Shown piece by piece: positions 1-4,829 of a stretch of DNA of 7,991 nt. The position numbers were made by a program, and so were the translations under genes. The notes beneath the pieces were generated by a model, which did no database searches, had not been told where the DNA came from, and saw only the letters and a program-made list of their open reading frames with translations. The stretch's first letter is position 1. The number at the start of each line of letters is the position of its first letter. Origin of the DNA: CAYYYG01 sp964591375 (lineage in GTDB: Bacteria; Patescibacteriota; Microgenomatia; UBA1406; GWC2-37-13); assembly GCA_964591375.1 (NCBI GenBank), contig CAZQAU010000047.1, positions 1-7,991 of the forward strand. Direction: 5' to 3'.

Positions 1-752
1 CCTTTCCAGTGTTTAACAACATTTTTTGGCTGAGACTTGGTGATAGTACTATGCATCCACTCAAAAAACGCCTGCATGTTAATTTGTTGTATAGCAATCA
101 CATCCAAAATACCATCCGTTACACTAATACCTGTCGACAGAGAGGCCGCACCGATATTGCCGATATTTACCACATAACATGCCGCAGCTTTTACTGATCG
201 TTCCTTACCATCAACTTCTATAATACAATCATATTCTTTCATCGCATCTCTTTCTGCGACTGTCGCCATCCCGTATGCCAGTGAGCCGACTTTTTCTTTC
301 ACACTGCGCTCTGTATTCGTGACAACGTGAGCAAAAAAACCACTATTAATTCCGATAACTAACGGAACATCATTTACGAGTAAGACATCGATTTCTTTAA
401 CCTTAAATTTATTCTGAGTAATCAGTTGAATGGATTCGGCCAACGAAACAGGGATACTCAGCTCTTTCGCGATCACATTTGCAGAACCCTGAGGAATTAT
501 TCCCATGGGAATACCAGTTTTATATAAAGCTCGGGCAACTGGGCTGACAGTGCCGTCTCCCCCACAAACAATAACAGCGTCAACTTTTTTATGTACGACA
601 TTTTTTATCACCGTTTCAATCTCAGCCGTGTCCTTTAAAACAGTGATATTCCAGTCCAGTTCTGAACTTTGCAGATCTCGATTCAGTTGAGCGAGGATAG
701 GTGTATCAACTCCGGAGGCTGGATTAATAATGATTTCAATCGTTTTTATCAT
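1..752 (-). CDS. Diacylglycerol kinase family lipid kinase (YegS/DgkB-like), C-terminus cut off by window edge
   Basis: This gene probably phosphorylates diacylglycerol or a related lipid at the inner face of the membrane, using ATP. The 250 visible residues match the DAGK catalytic fold. An N-terminal NPASG motif (residues 10-14) follows a beta strand. The nucleotide-binding GGDGT motif is at residues 64-68. A P-x-G-S-x-N motif at residues 87-92 leads into a VIAKELSIP helix. A segment near residues 145-160 ends in GSLAYG, typical of the second subdomain. Family members are usually about 290-310 residues, so some 40-60 residues lie outside the window. The ATG at 752 is the first possible start, because an in-frame TGA lies two codons upstream. 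A perfect TATAAT lies only five bases before it, implying a leaderless mRNA. The exact lipid substrate cannot be told from sequence. Confidence 0.93.
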   Translation of the reverse strand, partial: MIKTIEIIINPASGVDTPILAQLNRDLQSSELDWNITVLKDTAEIETVIKNVVHKKVDAVIVCGGDGTVSPVARALYKTGIPMGIIPQGSANVIAKELSIPVSLAESIQLITQNKFKVKEIDVLLVNDVPLVIGINSGFFAHVVTNTERSVKEKVGSLAYGMATVAERDAMKEYDCIIEVDGKERSVKAAACYVVNIGNIGAASLSTGISVTDGILDVIAIQQINMQAFFEWMHSTITKSQPKNVVKHWK

Positions 753-757
753 ACATC

Positions 758-763
758 ATTATA
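758..763 (-). promoter_or_regulatory. -10 box of the lipid kinase gene (leaderless type)
   Basis: On the minus strand a perfect TATAAT ends five bases before the ATG at 752. Transcription starting 6-7 bases downstream would begin at or next to the start codon. No convincing -35 box or TGN extension is visible, and no Shine-Dalgarno sequence fits in the gap. Confidence 0.6.
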
Positions 764-811
764 CTATTGAGACTAACAAGAAATTCATCATAGTGTGAGT
801 GTGTATTTGCG

Positions 812-840
812 CTGTCATGACAATGAAAATATGCTAAAAT
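812..840 (+). promoter_or_regulatory. Promoter of the tandem small-gene pair
   Basis: A CTGTCA -35 candidate (812-817, four of six consensus bases) is separated by 17 bases from TAAAAT (835-840). The -10 box is preceded by TGC, making it an extended -10. The predicted transcription start is about 847, some 83 bases before the first preferred start codon. The -35 box overlaps a palindrome (813-822), which suggests it may be controlled by a bound protein. Confidence 0.6.
813..822. promoter_or_regulatory. TGTCATGACA palindrome over the -35 box, candidate operator
   Basis: This is a perfect 10-base palindrome with two TGTCA half-sites meeting at the centre. It covers most of the proposed -35 hexamer of the small-gene pair. 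A protein bound here would block that promoter. A palindrome of this length can occur by chance, so the operator role is inference from its position. Confidence 0.3.
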
Positions 841-845
841 AGCTG

Positions 846-892
846 TGAAATGAAGCGATGTATGAAAATGCCTCATACATATTGTCATTTCA
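846..892 (+). promoter_or_regulatory. Two-step dyad / 5' leader hairpin at the predicted transcription start
   Basis: TGAAATGA (846-853) pairs perfectly with TCATTTCA (885-892), and ATGTATGA (858-865) with TCATACAT (873-880). Both are centred on position 869, with a 4x4 internal loop (854-857 and 881-884) and a 7-base apical loop (866-872). The predicted transcription start at about 847 puts this hairpin at the very 5' end of the mRNA. A competing pairing also exists: AGCGATG (854-860) with CATCGCT (891-897). It could act as an RNA structure (stability or translation control) or as a DNA operator. The symmetry is directly visible; the role is not. Confidence 0.55.
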
Positions 893-919
893 TCGCTGCG
901 TACCAGAGAACATAGAAAT

Positions 920-923
920 GAGG
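920..923 (+). promoter_or_regulatory. Shine-Dalgarno GAGG deciding the start of the first small gene
   Basis: GAGG lies six bases before the ATG at 930. The two in-frame upstream ATGs (858 and 918) have no comparable site, and the one at 858 lies inside a hairpin stem. This favours 930 as the start. Confidence 0.6.
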
Positions 924-929
924 AAAATC

Positions 930-1172
930 ATGACTAAGCAGACATTAGAAAGAATGAGACGCGCGCAACTGGATGCGAGAAGTCTGAGTATTCCCCTCAG
1001 ACAGGCCAGAGCTGATCTACGAGTTTTAGGCCTTACTGATAATCAAATTAATGCATTCCTTAAAGAAATTCACTCTGATCGATGGGTGGCTCGTCTAAAG
1101 GATACATGCAATCTGAGTCAGAAACTGGCAGACTACGCCAACTCACTACTGACCCGGCTCAAGGAGGTATAA
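930..1172 (+). CDS. Small helical protein of unknown function, first of a tandem paralogous pair
   Basis: I do not recognise this family. From the preferred ATG the product is 80 residues, basic, and probably all alpha-helical, with no signal peptide or membrane segment, so likely cytoplasmic. It aligns without gaps to the product of the next gene over 80 residues, with about 29 identities by my count. Shared motifs are LDAR (14-17), DL..LG..D..I..FL (29-44), W52, LS (62-63), ADYA (67-70) and LL (73-74). The reading frame is open back to an ATG at 858, which would add 24 residues; that start falls in the leader hairpin and lacks a Shine-Dalgarno site. The stop codon overlaps the next start (TAATG). 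Coding is supported by conservation between the two copies and by two well-placed ribosome binding sites. Confidence 0.8.
   Translation: MTKQTLERMRRAQLDARSLSIPLRQARADLRVLGLTDNQINAFLKEIHSDRWVARLKDTCNLSQKLADYANSLLTRLKEV
1161..1168 (+). promoter_or_regulatory. Full-length Shine-Dalgarno AAGGAGGT before the second small gene
   Basis: AAGGAGGT is a full match to the usual anti-Shine-Dalgarno sequence and ends three bases before the ATG at 1172 (GGAGG plus a four-base gap). It is by far the strongest ribosome binding site in the window and fixes the start inside a longer open frame that begins at 1082. It implies high, directly initiated translation of the second gene. Confidence 0.85.
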
Positions 1173-1423
1173 TGAACAGGCAAAAACTGTTACGGCAGAC
1201 CAAGAGCGCACTAGACGCGCGGGCGCAAGATTCGACGCCAGCTATGGCGCAGGGAGATTTGAATACACTGGGGATTAATGACCAAGCGATTCAGATTTTC
1301 CTTAGACGCAAAGCAGAAGGGCAGTGGAAGGGTGTTCTTGTCGGCACCTATCAGTTGAGTGATCTCATTGCAGATTATGCGGTCACTTTGTTGAAGAAGA
1401 TTAAGAATTCGTCTGGTACATAA
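1172..1423 (+). CDS. Small helical protein of unknown function, second of the tandem paralogous pair
   Basis: The 83-residue product is a paralogue of the preceding gene's product: about 36% identical by hand count, with no gaps needed. It has the same LDAR, DL..LG..D..I..FL, W, LS and ADYA..LL positions. Predicted character is soluble and helical; I do not recognise the family. The start ATG overlaps the previous stop codon and follows an almost ideal Shine-Dalgarno sequence, so the two proteins are probably made together, perhaps as a heteromer (inference). The frame is open upstream to 1082, but that part is only the shadow of the first gene. GC content is about 48% by my count, which seems higher than that of the flanking genes. 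A long hairpin follows seven bases after the stop. Confidence 0.82.
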   Translation: MNRQKLLRQTKSALDARAQDSTPAMAQGDLNTLGINDQAIQIFLRRKAEGQWKGVLVGTYQLSDLIADYAVTLLKKIKNSSGT

Positions 1424-1429
1424 TTACAT

Positions 1430-1473
1430 ACTGCGTATTGGTATATCAAGAAGTATTTATACCAATACGCAGT
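1430..1473 (+). terminator. Long perfect hairpin, probable terminator of the small-gene pair
   Basis: A 16-base arm (1430-1445, starting ACTGCGTATT) is perfectly complementary to 1458-1473, with a 12-base loop. After the stem come CCCCC and then TTCTTTT (1479-1485). The position, just after the stop at 1423 and before the next promoter at 1497, fits an intrinsic terminator. The stem has only 6 G/C bases in 16 and the C-run delays the T-tract, so it is not textbook. It could instead protect the mRNA 3' end. Confidence 0.6.
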
Positions 1474-1496
1474 CCCCCTTCTTTTATAATCACCTG

Positions 1497-1526
1497 TTGA
1501 CAATCTGGAAAAAATTATATTAAGAT
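1497..1526 (+). promoter_or_regulatory. Promoter of the DNRLRE-like surface protein gene
   Basis: A perfect TTGACA (1497-1502) is followed after 18 bases by TAAGAT (1521-1526). Transcription would start around 1533, about six bases before the ATG at 1539, leaving no room for a Shine-Dalgarno site. TAAGAT forms a dyad with ATCTTA (1534-1539, overlapping the start codon), and AGATTAATCT (1546-1555) is another palindrome nearby. Confidence 0.6.
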
Positions 1527-1538
1527 GAATTTAATCTT

Positions 1539-3011
1539 ATGAACCAGATTAATCTAAAAAAAGGATTTGCAGCGGTGGCAACAGTTGCAGTCTTTTCGGC
1601 ATTAACACTTGTCGTCCTACTCCTTGGACTTTTTGCCAGACCAGAACAACTGAAAAATACACCGGCTAACGCCAGTCCGGTAGTTGTTTCCACAATCACC
1701 AAACCCTCGGCAGATACCATGGTTCGAAAAGAAAATCCCGATCGTAATTACGGAACAAACCCAACACTTGTTGTAAAAGGAAAAGATGAAAGAATGGTCT
1801 TTATGAAATTTGATCTAAATAATTCCCAGGTTGATTCGACATATACCAATCAGATAGTTATTTCCGCAAAACTACGTTTAAAAACCACCCGTGAAGGCGG
1901 TTCCAAAGCAAAACAAGCCGTTGCGGCTCTGGAAAACAAAACATGGCAGGAGACAGCTTTGACATATAATAATACTCTCGGCGGATCTGACTTTACTTTA
2001 AAACCAGGCGCCGTTATCGCTTCATTACCACAAGCTAAGTCAAATACATGGATTCAGACAGATGTCACAGCTGCTGTGAAACAGGCAGTGATGAATGGAA
2101 ATATATTTTCTATCGCAGTGATTGCAGTTTCCAATGAAAATGGTGATGGATTAAGCTTTTATTCCAAAGAATCTGTTGTAGATCAGCCAGAACTTGTAAT
2201 TGAATATGCTCCTGTTGTCACCCCCACTATGAACGTAAGCGGTAATCCTACTTCTCCAGCCTATTCCTGTAAAGATTCAGATAATGGAAGAGATTTTGCA
2301 GTCGCCGGATATACCCAGATTCGCAATGGTGACATGCTGGAAATAAGAAGAGACAACTGTGCCCGTCTTAAGAACTCCGAATACATACAGACGTCTGTCT
2401 GTACTGGTGACGACTGCTACGTAGTCGAACAAATTTGTGAAATGGATCGTCCTAATTCAATTACAGCTCCTTGTATTGGAGTCTGTAATGCAGGTGCATG
2501 CATTAGCGCGACACCCACTCCCGCTGCATCGACACCAACCCCCGGAGGCGTTTCTACGACTCCATACCCCCAGGCATGCGAAATTTATAAATACATGGAA
2601 CCACCAAAAGATTTAAAACCGTTTGCGACTGGATTTGTCAATCCAGCTGAGCCAGTAGTATTTAGCTGGAGCTCAGTGCCAAGAGCAGTTAAGTATGCGA
2701 TTCGTATCGATGATCTGACTGATGGCTTCGAATTTACATATACAGGCAGTACCTGCCGTGCCACTAATCCCAACGACATATGTCTTGATGGATTAACATC
2801 CGCAACCTTCAAGAATCGGTTGCAGGCCGGACACTGGTATAGATGGTGGGTACATGCGATTGATTCATGTAACAATTGGAGCACATCACAGAGTGTTGAT
2901 TTCCGGATCGTGGCACCGAGTCTGACTCCTACTCCTACAGCCGGTACAGAACCGACATCAACGCCAGCGCCGAATCCAACATTCACGCCGACACCAACAT
3001 CATATAGATAA
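1539..3011 (+). CDS. Secreted or membrane-anchored multidomain protein: DNRLRE-like, Cys-rich module, FnIII-like, Thr-Pro linkers
   Basis: The 490-residue product begins with a basic N-region and a hydrophobic segment (about 9-33), serving as signal peptide or anchor. Residues about 54-223 resemble a DNRLRE/CBM96-like beta-sandwich: PSADTMVR near the start, R-x-Y-G-T-N-P, a MKFDL strand, TW-Q-E-TALTYNN, W-x-x-x-DVT, and a final PELVIEY strand. A Cys-rich module follows (244-321; eight Cys at 244, 274, 288, 293, 300, 312, 316, 321). It opens CKDSDNGRDF and closes C-x3-C-x4-C. After a TPTP linker, residues about 355-458 look like a fibronectin type III domain (FSWSSVPRAVKYAIRI, then W-Y-R-W-W-V-H-A). 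The tail (461-490) is Thr-Pro rich. No sortase motif or catalytic domain is visible, so adhesion, carbohydrate binding or a cell-surface structural role is inferred. A promoter just upstream suggests independent transcription. Confidence 0.88.
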   Translation: MNQINLKKGFAAVATVAVFSALTLVVLLLGLFARPEQLKNTPANASPVVVSTITKPSADTMVRKENPDRNYGTNPTLVVKGKDERMVFMKFDLNNSQVDSTYTNQIVISAKLRLKTTREGGSKAKQAVAALENKTWQETALTYNNTLGGSDFTLKPGAVIASLPQAKSNTWIQTDVTAAVKQAVMNGNIFSIAVIAVSNENGDGLSFYSKESVVDQPELVIEYAPVVTPTMNVSGNPTSPAYSCKDSDNGRDFAVAGYTQIRNGDMLEIRRDNCARLKNSEYIQTSVCTGDDCYVVEQICEMDRPNSITAPCIGVCNAGACISATPTPAASTPTPGGVSTTPYPQACEIYKYMEPPKDLKPFATGFVNPAEPVVFSWSSVPRAVKYAIRIDDLTDGFEFTYTGSTCRATNPNDICLDGLTSATFKNRLQAGHWYRWWVHAIDSCNNWSTSQSVDFRIVAPSLTPTPTAGTEPTSTPAPNPTFTPTPTSYR

Positions 3012-3038
3012 AGTATTTAATTGTGAAAAGAGAGCATA

Positions 3039-3044
3039 TATAAT
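3039..3044 (+). promoter_or_regulatory. -10 box of the PAP2 gene (leaderless type)
   Basis: A perfect TATAAT ends five bases before the ATG at 3050, the same geometry as at the lipid kinase gene. The candidate -35 (TTTAAT, 3016-3021, 17-base spacing) is weak. There is no Shine-Dalgarno site between box and start. Confidence 0.55.
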
Positions 3045-3049
3045 GAAAT

Positions 3050-3604
3050 ATGCTGGATCATATTGTGGGCATTGATAAGGCCGTTACTGCTTCTATAATT
3101 GAATTATTTCCGCGAAACATTGTATTGGACTGGTTATTTTCATTTTTATCAGTACAAGGTTTAACCGTGGTTGTCTGGTTACTCGTCTTATTTCTTTATG
3201 TTAGTTGGGAAGAATATCATCATCGCCGATTTACTCTTTATTTTTTGCTTAGTTTTGGAATAACTTCGTTCCTCACAAATATTGTTTATAAAAATCTTTA
3301 TATGCGCGCCAGGCCATGGATGCTGTGGGAGCTGGCTCAAAACGGTTGCCCCGATACTTCCAGTTTTCCTTCGGCACATGCTGCTGGTGCGTTTGCCGGC
3401 GCTGTTATATTTGCACACTTTGATCCTAAACGAAAATACATATATTATGTGATTGCCGGACTGATCGCTTTTTCAAGAATATATCTCTACTGTCATTTCC
3501 TGTTGGATATAGTAGCCGGCGGTCTGATTGGATATGGTATTGGAAAAATTCTCCTTATATCTCTGAAAAAGAAGCGAAATAAAAAATCATTAAAGAATAT
3601 TTAG
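3050..3604 (+). CDS. PAP2-family membrane lipid-phosphate phosphatase (BcrC/PgpB-like)
   Basis: The 184-residue protein carries all three motifs of the PAP2 acid phosphatase family. They are K81-x6-R88-P89, P107-S-A-H110, and S142-R143-x5-H149-x3-D153, with H110 and H149 as the expected catalytic histidines. Hydrophobic stretches near 36-52, 61-79, 112-123, 130-146 and 149-171 give a typical five- to six-helix membrane protein with the active site facing outward. A basic tail (KKKRNKKS, 173-180) should be cytoplasmic. Likely substrates are undecaprenyl diphosphate (lipid carrier recycling), phosphatidate or phosphatidylglycerophosphate; the motifs do not decide between them. The size suits BcrC-like enzymes. 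Its last 15 bases overlap the end of the convergent Nudix gene, and no clear terminator separates them. Confidence 0.93.
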   Translation: MLDHIVGIDKAVTASIIELFPRNIVLDWLFSFLSVQGLTVVVWLLVLFLYVSWEEYHHRRFTLYFLLSFGITSFLTNIVYKNLYMRARPWMLWELAQNGCPDTSSFPSAHAAGAFAGAVIFAHFDPKRKYIYYVIAGLIAFSRIYLYCHFLLDIVAGGLIGYGIGKILLISLKKKRNKKSLKNI

Positions 3605-4012
3605 AAAATGAAGTATCGTTTTGACCGGCGGACATAAAGGGAGTTTTTTTATTTCTTCAACAGAAAACCAACGAATGACTTCAAGATTATCATCATCACC
3701 GGCCGTTGCCTGGAGATTTCCGGAACGATAATCTCCAGTATACATGAGCATTATAAAGTGAGTGGTATCCCCTTTCCAGTTACCAGTTATATCATCATCG
3801 AAGTATACCCGTTTCAGGTTGTTCACTCTTACTCCGGTTTCTTCATACAGTTCACGTCGGGCCGCATCATCAATCCGTTCTACATCATCTACATGTCCCC
3901 CAGGAGTGAGATACGTTCCTGCATATGGGCCGACTCCATCGGGTTTTTTAACTAATAGATATTTTCCATCGGAGTTTTTGACAAGTACTCCGACTACGAC
4001 AGATTTATTCAT
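3590..4012 (-). CDS. Nudix hydrolase (MutT/ADP-ribose pyrophosphatase type)
   Basis: This is a 140-residue single-domain Nudix protein with a complete, canonical Nudix box. G39-x5-E45-x7-R53-E54-L55-x-E57-E58-x-G60-V61 matches GX5EX7REUXEEXGU, so the metal-binding glutamates are intact. The N-terminal strand (VVVGVLVKNSDGKYLLVKK) and the LTPGGHV lead-in are typical. It should hydrolyse a nucleoside diphosphate linked to another group, such as an oxidised NTP, an ADP-sugar or a dinucleotide; the substrate cannot be set from sequence. It is the last gene of a minus-strand cluster, starting one base after the GNAT stop (TAA T ATG), so it is probably translated by coupling. Its stop lies inside the end of the PAP2 gene on the opposite strand. 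Confidence 0.95.
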   Translation of the reverse strand: MNKSVVVGVLVKNSDGKYLLVKKPDGVGPYAGTYLTPGGHVDDVERIDDAARRELYEETGVRVNNLKRVYFDDDITGNWKGDTTHFIMLMYTGDYRSGNLQATAGDDDNLEVIRWFSVEEIKKLPLCPPVKTILHFLNIL

Positions 4013-4013
4013 A

Positions 4014-4523
4014 TTAAATGAGCATTTCCATTAAAACTTCATCATACAGAATTTGATCATACTTCAAAACGCGGTGAGAAATACCAATTTCCGTAAAACC
4101 AAGACTGCGATACAGTTTAATCGCGGCCGTTTGGCTCGTCGTCGCACTTAGTTCTATCTTACTTATCTCGGTATTAGTTTTTATCTGATTGATAATATTT
4201 GTAAGTAACTTTTTTCCAATTCCCCTGCCGCGAAACTCTGGCATTACATATACGCCTACTATGCAGTAGATATGTTTACATTTTTCCTTACTGTAACGGA
4301 ATGCTGCCACCTGTCCAACTAAACGATTATCAATTTCAGCAAACGCAAACAGAGATTTTTGCAGCCTTTCCTTCCATTCGTCTTCAGAAAATTTTCTTGC
4401 TTCATCCAAAGTATCTGTAAATGCACATGGTGAATCTTGTAAGCCATGTAACCGCAGCTCTTTGTGTTCCTGCCAGCGATTTTCCGGTAAAGAAGTTAGT
4501 ATTTTTATTTCTGTATTAACCAT
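4014..4523 (-). CDS. GNAT-family N-acetyltransferase
   Basis: The 169-residue protein has the GNAT fold signatures. A central strand (VGVYVMPEF, 89-97) runs straight into the acetyl-CoA pyrophosphate-binding motif R98-G-R-G101-I-G103 and helix KKLLTNII. Later motif B reads A133-A-I-K-L-Y138-R-S-L-G142-F143, with Y138 in the position often used as general acid. The N-terminal half (RLHGLQDSP..F, then E/W-rich helix 47-55) resembles the broad RimI-like group acting on small molecules or protein N-termini. The acceptor is unknown. It starts 17 bases after the DUF2007-like gene and ends one base before the Nudix gene, so all three are probably co-transcribed. No Shine-Dalgarno site is evident. 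Confidence 0.94.
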   Translation of the reverse strand: MVNTEIKILTSLPENRWQEHKELRLHGLQDSPCAFTDTLDEARKFSEDEWKERLQKSLFAFAEIDNRLVGQVAAFRYSKEKCKHIYCIVGVYVMPEFRGRGIGKKLLTNIINQIKTNTEISKIELSATTSQTAAIKLYRSLGFTEIGISHRVLKYDQILYDEVLMEMLI

Positions 4524-4540
4524 AATTAATTTTCAAAAAA

Positions 4541-4768
4541 TTATGCATATCTATGGAGTTTCATTAATTTTTCGGCGATGCTAAAATCTGATTTTTTAAT
4601 CATCAGTTTTATTGCTGGTGTATAACCACCAGGAAATGACTCCATACCTACTGCTTCTTCCGCATGAATATAGGAAACAATTCCATTGGCAGCAAGCATG
4701 CCTCGTGCCATCTCGGCATCAGTTCGGGTAGTGAAAGTTCTTAAAGGTACTATTTTTATATCTTCCAT
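4541..4768 (-). CDS. Small DUF2007-like protein (putative signal-transducing protein family)
   Basis: The 75-residue product resembles the DUF2007 family. A first strand (KIVPLRTF) is followed by the helix DAEMARGMLAANGI (17-30), a strand with YIHAEEA, then GGYTPAIKLMIKKSD (47-61) and a closing helix AEKLMKLH. This is the small ferredoxin-like beta-alpha-beta layout of that family. Its members are often called signal-transducing from a structural resemblance to PII/CutA folds, but no biochemical function is established. It is the first gene of the minus-strand cluster with the GNAT and Nudix genes, and is divergent from the HlyD-like gene. An extended -10 box stands just upstream and there is no Shine-Dalgarno site. 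Confidence 0.8.
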   Translation of the reverse strand: MEDIKIVPLRTFTTRTDAEMARGMLAANGIVSYIHAEEAVGMESFPGGYTPAIKLMIKKSDFSIAEKLMKLHRYA

Positions 4769-4777
4769 ATAATAATA

Positions 4778-4786
4778 ATTTTATCA
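4778..4786 (-). promoter_or_regulatory. Extended -10 promoter of the DUF2007-GNAT-Nudix cluster
   Basis: On the minus strand TGATAAAAT gives a TGN extension plus TAAAAT (4783-4778), nine bases before the ATG at 4768. Predicted transcription start is two to three bases before the start codon. No -35 box is recognisable at 16-18 bases, which is acceptable for an extended -10. Confidence 0.5.
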
Positions 4787-4814
4787 AACATCTATTTATT
4801 CTTTCGTTGGAAAC

Positions 4815-4823
4815 TGATATCTT
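4815..4823 (+). promoter_or_regulatory. Extended -10 promoter of the exporter operon
   Basis: TGATATCTT gives TGN plus TATCTT (4818-4823), six bases before the ATG at 4830. Transcription would start at or next to the start codon. The region upstream at -35 (TTTATT, 4795-4800) is a poor match. The surrounding TATATATA run makes the precise -10 uncertain. Confidence 0.45.
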
Positions 4824-4829
4824 ATATAT

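Noticed and set aside
9..690. Plus-strand open frames (9-197 and 505-690) at the left edge
   Set aside because: The minus strand here encodes the lipid kinase with intact motifs throughout; the plus frames are shadows without domains or start signals.
930..1423. The small overlapping gene pair as a toxin-antitoxin module
   Set aside because: Size, overlap and the promoter palindrome fit superficially, but the two proteins are paralogues of each other. Toxin and antitoxin are normally unrelated, and no known toxin or antitoxin motif is visible.
1539..1640. Type IV prepilin-like N-terminus (KKG followed by F and a hydrophobic stretch) in the surface protein
   Set aside because: The glutamate expected at position 5 after the cleavage site is absent (the sequence is FAAVA), and the rest of the chain is multidomain rather than pilin-like. 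An ordinary signal peptide or anchor explains it.
2585..2986. A 133-codon minus-strand open frame inside the surface protein gene
   Set aside because: It lies wholly opposite the FnIII-like and Thr-Pro coding region, and its N-terminal Val/Gly repeats are just the reverse complement of the Thr-Pro codons. No ribosome binding site or recognisable domain is seen.
3710..3738. Inverted repeat CTGGAGATT / AATCTCCAG with an 11-base loop, considered as a terminator for the PAP2 gene
   Set aside because: It lies within the Nudix coding sequence, over 100 bases past the PAP2 stop, and no T-tract follows on either strand. Chance in coding sequence is the simpler explanation.
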